Assembly: GCF_038051995.1 (NCBI RefSeq)
Contig: NZ_CP150290.1
Span: 5,074,001-5,138,000, forward strand
DNA: 64,000 bases
Direction of reading: 5' to 3'
Source of the DNA: Paenibacillus sp. FSL H8-0537
GTDB taxonomy: Bacteria > Bacillota > Bacilli > Paenibacillales > Paenibacillaceae
Shown piece after piece: positions 34,791-44,698 of this stretch. Within the stretch, counting starts at the first letter, position 1. The number at the start of each line of letters is the position of its first letter. The notes under the pieces were generated by a model. The model did no database searches, was not told the origin of the DNA, and was given only the letters and a program-made list of their open reading frames with translations. Made by a program: the position numbers and the translations under genes.

Positions 34791-34833
34791 AAAAAACGAT
34801 GGAGCAAACGGCAGCACGCCGTTAATCCCATCG
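34791..34833 (-). terminator. Terminator after beta-glucuronidase
   Basis: A nested stem: CGATGG/CCATCG outside and CGGC/GCCG inside, with a run of T on the minus strand (complement of 34791-34796). It lies about 80 bases beyond the stop. Confidence 0.8.
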
Positions 34834-34909
34834 CTTCTATGCTTAATATATTTAGCCAGACTACTCCACCCTTGTGCTAAATCCCTTTCATTTACAAGTC
34901 CAAATTTCC

Positions 34910-36679
34910 CTACAACCGAGCTTTGCCTCGAAAATATTTCTTCACCACTTCATAAGCCAGCTTCGGCCTGCGATAGCGGTCCACAATGCCTTTGCTGTTC
35001 TGCGTTCCGGCGCGGGCGAGCAGCCAGCCTGTGCCTTCGGTTACCCGGCAATCGCAAAACTGCCAGATGAACATGCCGGACATGTACTCCCTCGACGTGT
35101 ACGCCTGCAAATTCGCTTCAATAATATCTGCCTGGCGCTCCTCTGTGCCGCGTACCCGGTTCGGGTCGCGCAAGCCGTAATGGCCGTCGCCGCCAAACTC
35201 GCTCATAATCATCGGCTTGCCCGCACCGCCTGCGGCATCGGCCCAGCCTCGCGCCGCATCGCATAGCTCGCCTGGATCTTCATCGCCATACCAGCCCGGG
35301 TACAAATTACAGGACACGATGTCGGCAAGGTCAAAGCAAATTTCCTTCTCGCGGTGATGGGAAGCAAACGTTAGCGGCCTGCTGCTGTCCATTGCCCGAA
35401 TTTGCTCCAGCTGCCGCTTGTAGTGAACGCGCCCTTCCTCCAAATCGCTGGCGCATTCATTCAAAATCGCCCAAATGACAATCGAGGGATGATTAAAATG
35501 CTGCTCCACCATCTCGCGATTAACCTGCTCGCACTGCCAAATAAAATTTGGATTGCGCATTTGCTCAATTGACAAGCCGCGGGCATGATTTTCTTCCCAT
35601 ACCAGCACACCGTGCTCATCGCATAAATCGAGAAAACGCTCATCATTCGGATAATGGCTAGTTCTCACCGCGCTTGCGCCCATATCCAGCATCAACTGTA
35701 AATCGTGTGCCATAAGCGGCAGCGGTAAAGCTGAACCTGTCAGCGGATGATCCTCATGCCGATTAAAACCTTGCAGCACGATATCCTCGCCGTTCAATTG
35801 AATGCGTCCACGCTCCGTTGTAACCGTTCGGAAGCCTACGCGCTCCACCAAATCATCGACGGGAGCCGCTTGGCCTTCGATTTGCACCAAAACCTGCAGT
35901 AAATACAAAGCCGGATTTTCCTGCGACCAAGACTGCACCTGATCCATGCTGAAAATGCCGCCTACACTCGCCGTCTCTCCCGGCTGCAAGCTCACGCTGC
36001 CAAGCTCCAGCGTCTGCCCTGCAATCGTCGCCGTCAGCCTAGTATCCAACTGCACCTGCGTATGCTTCTTCGATAGCGCTGGATAGCGCACACAAGCGCG
36101 AATCTCTGCCTGCCAGCTGCCAGCACTTTGCTGTCCTGCTTCCGATTCTGTTTCTGTTTCTGTTTCTGAAGTTAAATTTTTCAAAGGGGTGAAAGATATG
36201 CGCTCAACAAACAGCTCCTGAATTTCCTCCAGCATGACAGGACGAATAATTCCGCCGTATGTATAATAGTCGTTAGGGACGTGAAGCGACGATGCTTCGC
36301 TAAAAGAATTATCCACGAGCACGGCAAGCTCATGTGTACCCGCTTCAACATCGCGAATGACGGCATCGAATGCCGTATACGCATTATAATGGCGGGCAAC
36401 CGGCTTTCCATCAAAAAACACATTGGCTGTATGGCTCACGCCTTTAAAAATAAGACGAAGCGACGTCCGTTTCTCCAAGGTCACTTTGGTGCGGTAAACA
36501 CCTCTGCCACTGTATGTCAGCAGCTCCGGATGCGTCTCCCAGCAGCCCGGAACCGCCAGCCTATATCGATATTGAAGCGATTCCAGCTGAATTTCTCCAT
36601 CCGGAACCGTGACAAAATCCCACATACCGCCGAGGTCTCTTACTTTTCGAATTGTATTAGTCTGAAATAATCTGGACAT
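34910..36679 (-). CDS. uidA: Beta-glucuronidase (GH2)
   Basis: 589 residues from the ATG at 36679, 6 bases after GGGGAGG. GH2 layout: sugar-binding jelly roll, immunoglobulin-like domain, TIM barrel. GFNRHEDHPLTGSAL opens the barrel, the acid/base Glu is in WAILNECASD and the nucleophile Glu in IMSEFGGDGHYG. The motif Asn561-Ser-Lys563 in TQNSKG matches the NxK motif that reads the glucuronate carboxylate and separates these enzymes from beta-galactosidases. No signal peptide, so it acts on imported glucuronides. The product glucuronate would suit UxaC at 21989. An acidic Glu/Thr/Ser-rich insert (near residues 165-180) is unusual. Confidence 0.9.
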   Translation of the reverse strand: MSRLFQTNTIRKVRDLGGMWDFVTVPDGEIQLESLQYRYRLAVPGCWETHPELLTYSGRGVYRTKVTLEKRTSLRLIFKGVSHTANVFFDGKPVARHYNAYTAFDAVIRDVEAGTHELAVLVDNSFSEASSLHVPNDYYTYGGIIRPVMLEEIQELFVERISFTPLKNLTSETETETESEAGQQSAGSWQAEIRACVRYPALSKKHTQVQLDTRLTATIAGQTLELGSVSLQPGETASVGGIFSMDQVQSWSQENPALYLLQVLVQIEGQAAPVDDLVERVGFRTVTTERGRIQLNGEDIVLQGFNRHEDHPLTGSALPLPLMAHDLQLMLDMGASAVRTSHYPNDERFLDLCDEHGVLVWEENHARGLSIEQMRNPNFIWQCEQVNREMVEQHFNHPSIVIWAILNECASDLEEGRVHYKRQLEQIRAMDSSRPLTFASHHREKEICFDLADIVSCNLYPGWYGDEDPGELCDAARGWADAAGGAGKPMIMSEFGGDGHYGLRDPNRVRGTEERQADIIEANLQAYTSREYMSGMFIWQFCDCRVTEGTGWLLARAGTQNSKGIVDRYRRPKLAYEVVKKYFRGKARL

Positions 36680-36791
36680 GCTTTGCCTCCCCAATATGGC
36701 TTTAACGCCCCTATTGTAAACGCTATTATTTTATCACTATTTCCGTTTTTTGCAAGGCGCCCTTTGCATGGCATATGTATGCAAACAGCAA

Positions 36792-36852
36792 ATACACGGG
36801 CCCGTGCAGTGAACATTTCTAAAAAATGTCCAGAATGCCGGTACCCGTGTAT
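36792..36852. terminator. Long imperfect hairpin between uidA and the sulfur operon
   Basis: ATACACGGG (36792-36800) pairs with CCCGTGTAT (36844-36852); the inner bases also pair imperfectly (GAACATTT with AAATGTCC, near 36811-36831), giving one stem of roughly 27 bp. It lies 3' of the minus-strand monooxygenase gene, so a terminator is likely, though a clear T run is missing. A perfect CACGGGCCCGTG palindrome is embedded in the left arm. Confidence 0.5.
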
Positions 36853-36908
36853 GATACAAACGCGATTACTATTCTTTTTTGTTCGATCAATAGCTCAGAA
36901 ATGCTGTT

Positions 36909-38240
36909 TTAAGCTTTGCTTAGCGCTTTTGCGGCATAGCGATTCTCAGGAATCGGCAGCTCCAAATTGCCGCGGAGCGTATCATGCTCATACTCTGTCC
37001 GGTAGATGCCGCGCTCCTGCAAAATCGGCACAACTAGATCGACGAAGTCATCCAGCCCCTTCGGCACAGAAGAATGAATAATGAAGCCGTCGGCACCCTC
37101 TTCCTCATGCCACTGCTGAATTAAGTCAGCGATTTTCTCCGGCGTACCGATAAAGTCGGTGCGCGGTGTCGCTACGCTTAGCGCGACCTGGCGCAGCGTT
37201 AAGCCATGCTCCCGAGCTTTGCTCTTGATTTTGTCCGTGCCGCTGCGGAAGCTGTTGCTGCCGAGATCGCCAATGTCCGGGAATGGCTCATCGAGCGGAA
37301 ACTGCGAGAAGTCGAAATGCTCGAAGAAGCGGCCCAAAAATTGCAGCGCCTTATCAATAGACACGAGGCTCGCCAGCTCCTCGTATTTGCGGTCTGCTTC
37401 TTCCTGCGTATGTCCGATAATGGGAGAAATGCCTGGGAAAATGCCAATTTCATCTGCTGACCGGCCATACGCTGCCGCTCTATTTTTCACATCGAGATAG
37501 AAAGCTTTCGCTTCCTCCAAGGACTCATGCCCCGTAAATACCGCATCGGCACTTTTCGCTGCCAAGTTGCGTCCATCCTCCGAGGAGCCCGCTTGGAAAA
37601 CAACCGGCTGACCCTGCTTCGAGCGGGCAATATTGAGCGGCCCCTGCACGGAGAAAAACTCGCCTTTATGATTCAAACGATGCAGCTTCTCCGGGTCAAA
37701 AAACACGCCCGATTCCTTATCCCGCACAAAAGCATCATCTTCCCATGAATCCCAAAGCCCGCGCGTTACCTCCAAATATTCCTCGGCAATGCGGTAGCGC
37801 TGCGGATGCGTTGGATGATCCGCCTTGCTGTAGTTTTTCGCCGAGCCTTCAAGTGGTGACGTGACGACATTCCAGCCGCCGCGCCCGCCGCTAATATGAT
37901 CGAGCGAAGCAAACTGCCGGGCTACGGTGAACGGCTCGCTGTAGGACGTCGACAGCGTGCCAACCAAGCCGATCTTCGAAGTAACCGCCGCCAGCGCGGA
38001 AAGGATAGTCAGCGGCTCAAAGCGATTCAAGAAATGAGGCAGCGAATGCTCGGTAATGTAGAGCCCATCTGCAATAAATACAAGATCGAATTTGCCCGCC
38101 TCAGCCTTCTGCGCCTGCTGCTTGTAAAATTCAAAATTAACGCTGGCATCCGTCACGGCATCCTTATGTCTCCAAGCCCCAACATGACCGCCAACCCCAT
38201 GAACAATCGCACCAAATTTGATTTTTTTCCGCTTAGCCAT
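36909..38240 (-). CDS. ytnJ: Flavin-dependent monooxygenase, NtaA/SnaA type (YtnJ/CmoJ-like)
   Basis: 443 residues, a bacterial-luciferase-like FMN enzyme of the NtaA/SnaA/DszA group: [53 protein letters not shown], and [17 protein letters not shown]. Uses FMNH2 supplied by a reductase. As the last gene of a tcy-ytmO-M20-GNAT operon it corresponds to B. subtilis YtnJ (CmoJ), proposed to oxidise N-acetyl S-substituted cysteines during sulfur salvage. ATG at 38240 follows AGGAGG. Assignment rests on operon content as much as on sequence. Confidence 0.8.
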   Translation of the reverse strand: MAKRKKIKFGAIVHGVGGHVGAWRHKDAVTDASVNFEFYKQQAQKAEAGKFDLVFIADGLYITEHSLPHFLNRFEPLTILSALAAVTSKIGLVGTLSTSYSEPFTVARQFASLDHISGGRGGWNVVTSPLEGSAKNYSKADHPTHPQRYRIAEEYLEVTRGLWDSWEDDAFVRDKESGVFFDPEKLHRLNHKGEFFSVQGPLNIARSKQGQPVVFQAGSSEDGRNLAAKSADAVFTGHESLEEAKAFYLDVKNRAAAYGRSADEIGIFPGISPIIGHTQEEADRKYEELASLVSIDKALQFLGRFFEHFDFSQFPLDEPFPDIGDLGSNSFRSGTDKIKSKAREHGLTLRQVALSVATPRTDFIGTPEKIADLIQQWHEEEGADGFIIHSSVPKGLDDFVDLVVPILQERGIYRTEYEHDTLRGNLELPIPENRYAAKALSKA

Positions 38241-38265
38241 AACCAATTCCTCCTCCGAATGTTTA

Positions 38266-38796
38266 TTAAGACAATAATGCCGTTTCCTGAAGCTGCAGCT
38301 TGTAGCATTTCACCAAAACATCGCCATTGTACATTTCCTTATCCGTTGCCCGTTCAAAGCCAAGCCGCTCATAAAGCTTAATGGCAGACGCCATTAAATC
38401 AGAGGTGTGCAGATGCAGCGTGGAAGCCCCAAGCGCGAGCGAACGGCGAATGCTTTCCTTGATCAGCTCTGTCGCCACGCCAAGCCCGCGGGCCTCTGGC
38501 GCTACCCCAAGCAAGCGAATAATCGGTGAATCGATTTGCAGCTCTGGACGCCCATAGGCGGTAGTCGACGAAGTGAACAGCAGCACACTGCCGACGATCT
38601 CCCCATTCACCTCCGCAACTATGCGCGCCTGGGGTCCTTCCTTATCAACCGATTCAATAATAGAAGCCTTATAATCGGCCCAGCGATCGGGTGACATAAC
38701 AGCCTCGTACTGCGAATAAGCAGCTACGACGATGCGCAAAATCGCCTCGCGGTCTTCCGCTACCGCATCCCGAACTTCAACTTTGATATTCGCCAC
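38266..38796 (-). CDS. ytmI: GNAT N-acetyltransferase (YtmI/SnaB-like)
   Basis: 176 residues from a GTG at 38796 behind AAAGGTG. The longer frame to 38862 would run into a terminator stem and is rejected. GNAT core: acetyl-CoA loop [19 protein letters not shown] and a C-terminal [18 protein letters not shown]. By context it acetylates the amino group of S-substituted cysteines, the first step of the mercapturate-like salvage route described for B. subtilis. It follows the M20 gene and precedes the NtaA-type monooxygenase. Confidence 0.75.
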   Translation of the reverse strand: MANIKVEVRDAVAEDREAILRIVVAAYSQYEAVMSPDRWADYKASIIESVDKEGPQARIVAEVNGEIVGSVLLFTSSTTAYGRPELQIDSPIIRLLGVAPEARGLGVATELIKESIRRSLALGASTLHLHTSDLMASAIKLYERLGFERATDKEMYNGDVLVKCYKLQLQETALLS

Positions 38797-38840
38797 ACTA
38801 TACACACCTTTCGCATGATTTTTATCGGAATTATAGAATA

Positions 38841-38886
38841 AAAAGAGCCTTGAGCGCTTCATCTATAAGATGACGTCTAGGAGCCC
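38841..38886 (-). terminator. Probable terminator between the M20 and GNAT genes
   Basis: An imperfect stem: GAGCCT at 38845-38850 pairs with AGGAGCCC at 38879-38886 with inner GATG/CATC pairs; five T residues follow on the minus strand. It may only partly stop transcription within the sulfur locus. Confidence 0.6.
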
Positions 38887-38894
38887 TTTTGTTA

Positions 38895-38994
38895 AAATAT
38901 AGGAATTTATAAGTTTCATTCTTATAACCAGCCTATATTTCTCGGACTGAAACGCGCCGCGCCGACTAAGGCCGGCGACGGCCGTTTCACCTTA
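38895..38994 (+). repeat. Double-hairpin repeat, copy 3
   Basis: AAATATAGGAATTTATAAG, CTTATAACCAGCCTATATTT, then CTCGGACTGAAACGCGCCGC and GGCGACGGCCGTTTCACCTT. It lies between the M20 and GNAT genes and ends 11 bases before the M20 stop codon. Confidence 0.85.
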
Positions 38995-39004
38995 TTCGCT
39001 TCGT

Positions 39005-40180
39005 TTATTGCTTATTCGTTTCACCGAACGGCTCCAAATAAAGGCTGGCCAGATTGGCGAAATAAGCAGCGGTCAGCGGCAGCGCCTGCTCATCGATATC
39101 GAAAGCCGGATGATGCCATTCCTGCGGGCCCGCTGTTCCCATGAAAAAAAACAAACCCGGCACTTGCTTCTGATAAAAAGCGAAATCCTCTCCGGCAGAA
39201 GACGGAAGCGGCTCTACGACCTGCAGCAACGTTTCGTGAGCTGCTGCGACTGCTGCTTCTACTAAAGCCGGGTCATTTTGAACCGCTGGCGGCCCTTTAA
39301 TCCAGCGCACCGTCGCAGTTGCGCCGAACGCTGCTGCTACATTTTCCACCACCTGCTTGAAACGTTCCAGCACATGCTGCCTCACCTGCTCATCAAAGGT
39401 GCGAATCGTCCCGTCGAAGACAGCCTTTTCCGCTATGACATTCCAAGCGGTTCCGCTTTGAATGCGCGTCACGCTAACGACCGCGCTCAGCAGCGGGCTG
39501 ACATTGCGGCTGACGATCGATTGCAGCGCCGTCACAATATGCGCCGCCGTCACAATCGGATCAATGCTTGCTTCCGGCACAGCCGCATGGCTGCCTTTGC
39601 CCGTCACCTCAACAACAAAACCATCGGCTGCTGCCATTATCGGTCCCGGCTTTATGCCAATCGTCCCGACGGGCAGATCCGGCTTATTATGAATGCCATA
39701 AATCGCCCCTACACCTTCAAGCGCGCCGCTTGCAATGACCACCTGTGCGCCTGTCGCCTTCTCCTCAGAAGGCTGAAAAATAAGGCGCACCGTTCCCGCC
39801 AGCGTCTCCTCGCGCTGCTTGAGCAGCAAAGCTGCACCGATGAGCGAAGCGGTATGATAATCATGCCCGCAAGCATGCATTTTTCCCGCCACTTGCGATG
39901 CATAAGGCAGCCCCGTCTCCTCTTGGATCGGCAGTGCATCAATATCGGCCCGCAAAGCCAGAACAGGCCCGCTGCGTTTGCCGCCTACTTCGGCGACTAC
40001 ACCCGTTTTCAGCCCATAATCGACGATGCGAATGCCCGCTTCCGTAAGCCAGCCTTGAATCGCCTTCGTCGTGGCGAACTCTTCATTTGATAATTCGGGA
40101 TGCTGGTGCAGCTGGCGCCGTATTTCAATCAGCTTTGCGCCTAGCTGCTGCGTCCTCTCCGCCGCCTGTGTATCCGCCAT
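39005..40180 (-). CDS. M20 amidohydrolase, probable N-acyl-cysteine deacylase
   Basis: 391 residues. M20D peptidase with metal and catalytic motifs LALRADIDALPIQEE, KMHACGHDYHTA, IFQPSEEKATG and SSAGEDFAFY, plus the dimerisation lid domain in the middle. Members hydrolyse N-acyl amino acids (hippurate, N-acetyl-cysteine). In the B. subtilis ytm region the equivalent (HipO/YtnL; SndB-like) removes the acetyl group at the end of S-substituted cysteine salvage, and the same role is inferred here. It lies 90 bases downstream of the YtmO-like gene. Confidence 0.82.
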   Translation of the reverse strand: MADTQAAERTQQLGAKLIEIRRQLHQHPELSNEEFATTKAIQGWLTEAGIRIVDYGLKTGVVAEVGGKRSGPVLALRADIDALPIQEETGLPYASQVAGKMHACGHDYHTASLIGAALLLKQREETLAGTVRLIFQPSEEKATGAQVVIASGALEGVGAIYGIHNKPDLPVGTIGIKPGPIMAAADGFVVEVTGKGSHAAVPEASIDPIVTAAHIVTALQSIVSRNVSPLLSAVVSVTRIQSGTAWNVIAEKAVFDGTIRTFDEQVRQHVLERFKQVVENVAAAFGATATVRWIKGPPAVQNDPALVEAAVAAAHETLLQVVEPLPSSAGEDFAFYQKQVPGLFFFMGTAGPQEWHHPAFDIDEQALPLTAAYFANLASLYLEPFGETNKQ

Positions 40181-40269
40181 GCCAAGTCCTCCCCCGCATC
40201 GTGCTTTCGCTCCAGCCTATTCATGCTGCCTGCCCTACTACTTGCCTTTCACAGTCCACTTTAAACCTT

Positions 40270-41286
40270 CTAGCTTTCTACAGCAAGCTCAGCGAAAGCT
40301 TCCGATAGCAGCTCATAGGAATGAATTCTAGCTTCAAAATCCTTAACCGCCGTCGTTATAATAAACTCATTGACGTGATGCTTCTCCTGCCATTCCAGCA
40401 GCCGCCTCCGAACGGTCTCCTTCGAGCCTTTCGTAATTTCGGCTTCCTTCACTTCAACCCTATAAGGCTGGCCCGATTGTCTGCCGAATTCTTCCGCCTG
40501 TTCGACGGTTCCGACCGTTAGCGTCTTGCCATTTTCCAAATGAATTTTAACGTTTTTATGATCAGAGGCCAGCAGTGCTGCCTCCTCATCGGTATTAGCG
40601 GCAATGAGCGACAGCGCCAAAATCGCCTGCGGCTGCTTGCCTTTATCCGAGCGGAACTCCGCATGATAAGCGGTCAGCGCCTCTTCCGCGATAGCTGCAT
40701 CACTGTTAATAAATTGGGCAAACACATACGGGTAACCGGCTTCAGCTGCCAGCTTCGCACTGGCTACACTGGCACCAAGCACATAGATTTCGGCTGGCTG
40801 CTCTGGCACAGGGGAAGCCTGCAGCCCAGCCAGCTCATGCTCCGCGGGCAGCGTATTTTTCACAAAATGCTCTAATTCCACCAGCTTATCCTGCAGCGAC
40901 TGCTCCTGTGAAATGCCTTTCTGCAAAGCCTGCGTGGAACGCGGCAGCCCGCCCGGCGCGCGGCCGATTCCTAGATCGACACGGCCTGGAGCAAGTGTCG
41001 CCAGCAAATTAAAGTTTTCCGCTACTTTATAAGGGCTATAATGCTGGAGCATAATACCGCCTGAGCCAATGCGAATACTTTTTGTTTGAGCAAGCAAAAA
41101 CGAAATCAGCACCTCAGGCGAGGAGCCGGCAACTTGCGCCGAATCATGATGCTCGGATACCCAGAAGCGGTTGTAGCCGAGCTGCTCCGCCTTTTTCACC
41201 AGTGTGAGTGTATTTTGAAAAGCCTCTGCCGGCGTGCTGCCAGGAAAAACAGGGCTTTGGTCTAAAATGCTAAGCTTAATCGCCAT
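40270..41286 (-). CDS. ytmO: LLM-class flavin-dependent oxidoreductase (YtmO/CmoO-like)
   Basis: 338 residues from the ATG at 41286, 7 bases after GGGAGAG. Bacterial-luciferase-like alkanal monooxygenase-type protein: LSILDQSPVFPG, NRFWVSEHHDS, IRIGSGGIMLQHYSPYKVAE and GRVDLGIGRAPGGLPRST. FMN-dependent, cytoplasmic. Downstream of the cystine-type ABC genes, matching the position of ytmO in B. subtilis, where it acts with YtnJ in S-substituted cysteine breakdown. The specific reaction is inferred from that locus. Confidence 0.82.
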   Translation of the reverse strand: MAIKLSILDQSPVFPGSTPAEAFQNTLTLVKKAEQLGYNRFWVSEHHDSAQVAGSSPEVLISFLLAQTKSIRIGSGGIMLQHYSPYKVAENFNLLATLAPGRVDLGIGRAPGGLPRSTQALQKGISQEQSLQDKLVELEHFVKNTLPAEHELAGLQASPVPEQPAEIYVLGASVASAKLAAEAGYPYVFAQFINSDAAIAEEALTAYHAEFRSDKGKQPQAILALSLIAANTDEEAALLASDHKNVKIHLENGKTLTVGTVEQAEEFGRQSGQPYRVEVKEAEITKGSKETVRRRLLEWQEKHHVNEFIITTAVKDFEARIHSYELLSEAFAELAVES

Positions 41287-41326
41287 TTTCATTCTCTCCC
41301 ATCGTCGGTTGCCTTGCAACGCTCGT

Positions 41327-42079
41327 TTATATGCTATAGCTAGGTTCCGGCGCGATTCGCTTCAGAAACTGCTTGGTCCGTTCTTCCTTCGGCTTGCCGA
41401 ACAGCTCGCTCGGCTTGCCTTCTTCGACGATAACACCACCGTCCATAAAGACGACATGGCTTGCGACATCGCGGGCAAAGCCCATTTCATGCGTGACGAC
41501 GATCATCGTAATGCCTTCTCCAGCGATTTTGCGAATGACATCAAGCACCTCGCCAACAAGCTCCGGATCAAGCGCCGACGTCGGCTCATCGAACAAAATC
41601 ACTTCCGGGTTCAGCGCAAGCGCCCGGGCGATACCTACCCGCTGCTGCTGTCCGCCGGATAGCTCGCTTGGGTAAGCGTCAAGCTTCGCCGCAAGCCCTA
41701 CCTTCTCCAGCATTTGCGTGCTGCGCCGCCTTGCTTCGTCTTTGGGCAGCTTTTGCACAATGAGCAGCCCTTCCATGACGTTTTCCAGCGCCGTCTTATG
41801 CTTGAATAAATTGTAATGCTGGAACACCATAGCCGAGCGCTGGCGCAGATTATGAATATCTTTTTTCCCTGCTGCCTTGAAGTCCAGCTCGAAATCCCCA
41901 ATGCGGATTTGCCCATTATCGGGCTTCTCCAAATAATTGATGCAGCGCAGCAAGGTTGTTTTACCCGACCCGCTTGGGCCTAATATGACAACGACCTCGC
42001 CTTTTTCCACCGTCAGATCGATGGATTGAAGCACCTGATTTTTCCCAAACGACTTGGAAATCTGCTTCAGTTCAATCAT
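41327..42079 (-). CDS. tcyN: Sulfur amino acid ABC transporter ATPase (TcyN-like)
   Basis: 250 residues. Walker [10 protein letters not shown] (near 33-41), signature [15 protein letters not shown], Walker [14 protein letters not shown] and H-loop VVTHEMGF are complete. Start overlaps the stop of the permease gene (ATGA). It energises uptake of cystine or S-substituted cysteines through the two permeases encoded just upstream. Confidence 0.85.
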   Translation of the reverse strand: MIELKQISKSFGKNQVLQSIDLTVEKGEVVVILGPSGSGKTTLLRCINYLEKPDNGQIRIGDFELDFKAAGKKDIHNLRQRSAMVFQHYNLFKHKTALENVMEGLLIVQKLPKDEARRRSTQMLEKVGLAAKLDAYPSELSGGQQQRVGIARALALNPEVILFDEPTSALDPELVGEVLDVIRKIAGEGITMIVVTHEMGFARDVASHVVFMDGGVIVEEGKPSELFGKPKEERTKQFLKRIAPEPSYSI

Positions 42080-42786
42080 GCTACGCCACCTCGATTGTAT
42101 TTATTAATTCTCCGCTCCAGCCAAGCTGTAGCCTGCTCGATTAATATGGTCATGCCCCAGAACAGCACCGCTGCTGCAATGTAGGCTTCAAGAAACTTCC
42201 AGTTTGTGGCAGCGACAATTTGCGCTTGGGCATTGATTTCAACAACAGATACGGTAAAAGCGAGCGTTGAACCGTGCAGCATGCCAATCAAATTGTTGGA
42301 TAGATTCGGCAAGCAGACGGCGAGCGCCTGCGGCAGTACGATACGGCGCAGCGCCTGCGGCGTCGTCATTCCAATGGAATAAGCGGCCTCCATCTGTCCG
42401 CGGTTCACCGCAAGAATGCCTGCGCGTACAACCTCCGACATATAGGCGCCTGCAGTAATCGAGAAAGAAATATAAGCAAATCCGATTAACGGAATAACCG
42501 TTGAATTAAAGCCAAGTCCGAGTGCGCTTGCCAGCCCATCGATTATGATCGGAAGGCCGAAATAGATAAGCAGCAAATGCATAAGCATCGGCGTACCACG
42601 AATGAATAACACATAAGCGCTAGCCAGCGGGTATAGAACCGGAATGCGATAAATACGAATAAGGGCAATTGCTGTACCAATAATGAAACCGACGAACACC
42701 GAGACGATGGTAATATAAAGGGTATTCGGCAGCGCCTTGAACAAGCTGAGAAAGGCCGTCCATATAAATCCAGGGTCTAGTGACAT
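42076..42786 (-). CDS. tcyM: Sulfur amino acid ABC transporter permease (TcyM-like)
   Basis: 236 residues, HisM-type permease with an N-terminal helix [19 protein letters not shown] and an EAA loop [20 protein letters not shown]. One of two non-identical membrane subunits, as in the TcyJKLMN system of B. subtilis. It lies five bases downstream of the partner permease and overlaps the ATPase start. Confidence 0.85.
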   Translation of the reverse strand: MSLDPGFIWTAFLSLFKALPNTLYITIVSVFVGFIIGTAIALIRIYRIPVLYPLASAYVLFIRGTPMLMHLLLIYFGLPIIIDGLASALGLGFNSTVIPLIGFAYISFSITAGAYMSEVVRAGILAVNRGQMEAAYSIGMTTPQALRRIVLPQALAVCLPNLSNNLIGMLHGSTLAFTVSVVEINAQAQIVAATNWKFLEAYIAAAVLFWGMTILIEQATAWLERRINKYNRGGVA

Positions 42787-42791
42787 CAGGC

Positions 42792-43559
42792 TCAGCCTCC
42801 TTTCTCAAAGCGCGCGATGAGCGTCCGCTTCCACAGCCTTCTTTTACCATAACGCTCCGCCGGTTCGGCCACTTGTTTCTCATGACGCAGCAGCCTGCGC
42901 TCTAAATAATGGAAGGTCCGCTCCAATATCGTGCTGATTACAAAATAAATAAGGGACAAAGCAATGTAGGTTTCGATAAAATGCTGAGTTGCCGAGGCTA
43001 GCGTCTGCGACTTGCCCGTCATTTCCATGGCGCCCAGCGTGAACGCCAGCGACGTGTCCTTCAGGTTGCCAATGACGAGATTCGCCAAAATCGGGATCGA
43101 TATCGCCAGCGCCTGCGGCAGTACAATTCGGGTAAACGCCTGATAGCCGCTCATTCCAATCGCATAGGCCGCCTCTACCTGCCCACGATCCACCCCATTG
43201 ACCGCCGCCCGAATCGCCTCAGATATAAAAGCGCCACTATGGAGAGCATAAGCCAAAATAACGAAAACGAGCACATTGGCCCGTGATACATCGATATGAA
43301 CCAGCTTAAGCAATTCCGGAAGGCCGTAATAAATGAGAAAGAGCTGAATCAATATGGGCGTTCCGCGGAAAAAGGATACATACACCTGCGAAAACCGCTG
43401 CAATACGGGAGTTTTGTAAAGCCGGGGCAGCGCGATTATAAAACCAACCACGATGCCCAGCAAAATGGATGCAGCTACAATAAACAAGGTGATATGCAGG
43501 TAAGACAGCAATTTGGGTATGAAATCTAGCAAGTAATGAATATCAAATTTTCTGCCCAT
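42792..43559 (-). CDS. tcyL: Sulfur amino acid ABC transporter permease (TcyL-like)
   Basis: 255 residues, HisM-type permease. The EAA loop VEAAYAIGMSGYQAFTRIVL and the preceding FRGTPILIQLFLIYYGLPEL are characteristic. It forms a heterodimer with the next gene product. The C-terminus has a basic cytoplasmic tail (RLLRHEKQVAEPAERYGKRR) longer than in the partner. Confidence 0.85.
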   Translation of the reverse strand: MGRKFDIHYLLDFIPKLLSYLHITLFIVAASILLGIVVGFIIALPRLYKTPVLQRFSQVYVSFFRGTPILIQLFLIYYGLPELLKLVHIDVSRANVLVFVILAYALHSGAFISEAIRAAVNGVDRGQVEAAYAIGMSGYQAFTRIVLPQALAISIPILANLVIGNLKDTSLAFTLGAMEMTGKSQTLASATQHFIETYIALSLIYFVISTILERTFHYLERRLLRHEKQVAEPAERYGKRRLWKRTLIARFEKGG

Positions 43560-43607
43560 AGGTTTCCCTCCGTCTTACACCCTTGACCAGCAAGTTAGTA
43601 GCACCAT

Positions 43608-44468
43608 TTATTTTTTTACAACTTCATCAAGCGGTTTTGTGTAGTCTTCGCCAAGCCACTCTACGCTCAGCTTCGACAGCGTTCCGTCTGCTTTAACCTC
43701 TTTAATTGCTGCATCCAGCTTGTCTGCCAGCTCCTGGCTGTCTTTCCGAAGCACGAACAGCACGTCGGATTGAATGAGCGGGTCGCCTACCGTTTTCATC
43801 GCAGGTTTGCCATCTGTGTCAGGGTAGAACGGAAGCGAGAAGTCAGTAGCAAGCGTTGCATCTACGCGGCCGCTTTTGAGCAAGGCAATTCGGTCGTTGG
43901 CAGCGCCGCTGGAGTAAACAATTTCATACGGATTGTTGTGATCCTTGTTGTATTGCTCCAGGAAAAAGGCCTGATTGCTCGTTGGCGATGTGAACACTTT
44001 TTTGCCTGTCAAATCGTCGATTGAATGAATCGTCGTATTGTCTCTGTACACTGCGATTTTGGAAAGGAAAATGCTGTACGGCTCTTTATTAAAAAGGAAT
44101 TTGGCCTCACGCTCTGGATTTTTCTCCATTTGGTGAGCGACAAAATCGATTTTTTTCGTCTCAAGGCTTAGCAGCAAGCTTGAAAATTCTTGTGTTTGGA
44201 ATTCAAACTCATATTCCGGAAGGCGTTTATCGATTTCTCTAACCAGCTCAACGTCGAAGCCTGTCAGCTTGCCGTCCTCATCGATAAAGCATACATTCGG
44301 GAACTGGGTACCCGTGCCGACAATAATTTTCTTCACTTCCTGAGCCGGGCTAGCACTTGCCCCTGCACCGCTGTTTGCTGTTTCATTCGCGCCATTATTT
44401 GCAGCTCCGCACGCCGTCAGCGTAAAGGACAATACCAGCAGCGTAGCTAAAAAAGTTCTTTTTTTCAT
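43608..44468 (-). CDS. tcyJ: Cystine-type substrate-binding lipoprotein (TcyJ/TcyK-like)
   Basis: 286 residues. Lipoprotein signal with lipobox LTAC (Cys near 20), a Ala/Ser/Gly linker, then a family 3 binding fold (VGTGTQFPNVCFIDEDGKLT; GFDVELVREIDKRLPEYE). It captures cystine or related S-compounds outside the membrane. B. subtilis has two such lipoproteins (TcyJ and TcyK) in this operon; only one is present here. First gene of the transporter unit downstream of a dyad that may bind the LysR regulator. Confidence 0.82.
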   Translation of the reverse strand: MKKRTFLATLLVLSFTLTACGAANNGANETANSGAGASASPAQEVKKIIVGTGTQFPNVCFIDEDGKLTGFDVELVREIDKRLPEYEFEFQTQEFSSLLLSLETKKIDFVAHQMEKNPEREAKFLFNKEPYSIFLSKIAVYRDNTTIHSIDDLTGKKVFTSPTSNQAFFLEQYNKDHNNPYEIVYSSGAANDRIALLKSGRVDATLATDFSLPFYPDTDGKPAMKTVGDPLIQSDVLFVLRKDSQELADKLDAAIKEVKADGTLSKLSVEWLGEDYTKPLDEVVKK

Positions 44469-44520
44469 AAAAATCGTTCCCCCATATTTTCTCGTTTTTT
44501 ATAAATACTATAAAACCTAT

Positions 44521-44545
44521 AATTCCTACCTACTAAGTAAGAATT
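44521..44545. promoter_or_regulatory. 25-bp imperfect dyad upstream of the tcy-like operon
   Basis: AATTCCTACC-TACTA-AGTAAGAATT: the outer five bases pair exactly and most inner positions are symmetric. It lies about 55 bases upstream of the binding-protein start. LysR regulators bind such T-N11-A-type dyads; the AGGAATT part also recalls CymR-type cysteine control sites. Assignment is inference. Confidence 0.5.
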
Positions 44546-44698
44546 GTTCTGTCACTAATTTATCATCCGCCCAGCAAACCGTCAATGCCTCGGATAATAG
44601 GGTTTTTCTATACTCTTATCTAAACATTCGATAGGTCGGCTTCAGGGCAGCTCTGTTCGTATGTCGAATTTTCTCGTTTTATGTTTTACGTTTTACGT

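Noticed and set aside
38797..38862. N-terminal extension of the GNAT protein
   Set aside because: It would start inside a terminator stem; the GTG at 38796 has a ribosome site and matches the usual GNAT start.
39278..40090. Plus-strand frame of 270 codons opposite the M20 gene
   Set aside because: The minus-strand gene carries all M20 metal motifs; the opposite frame is basic, His/Arg-rich and without motifs.
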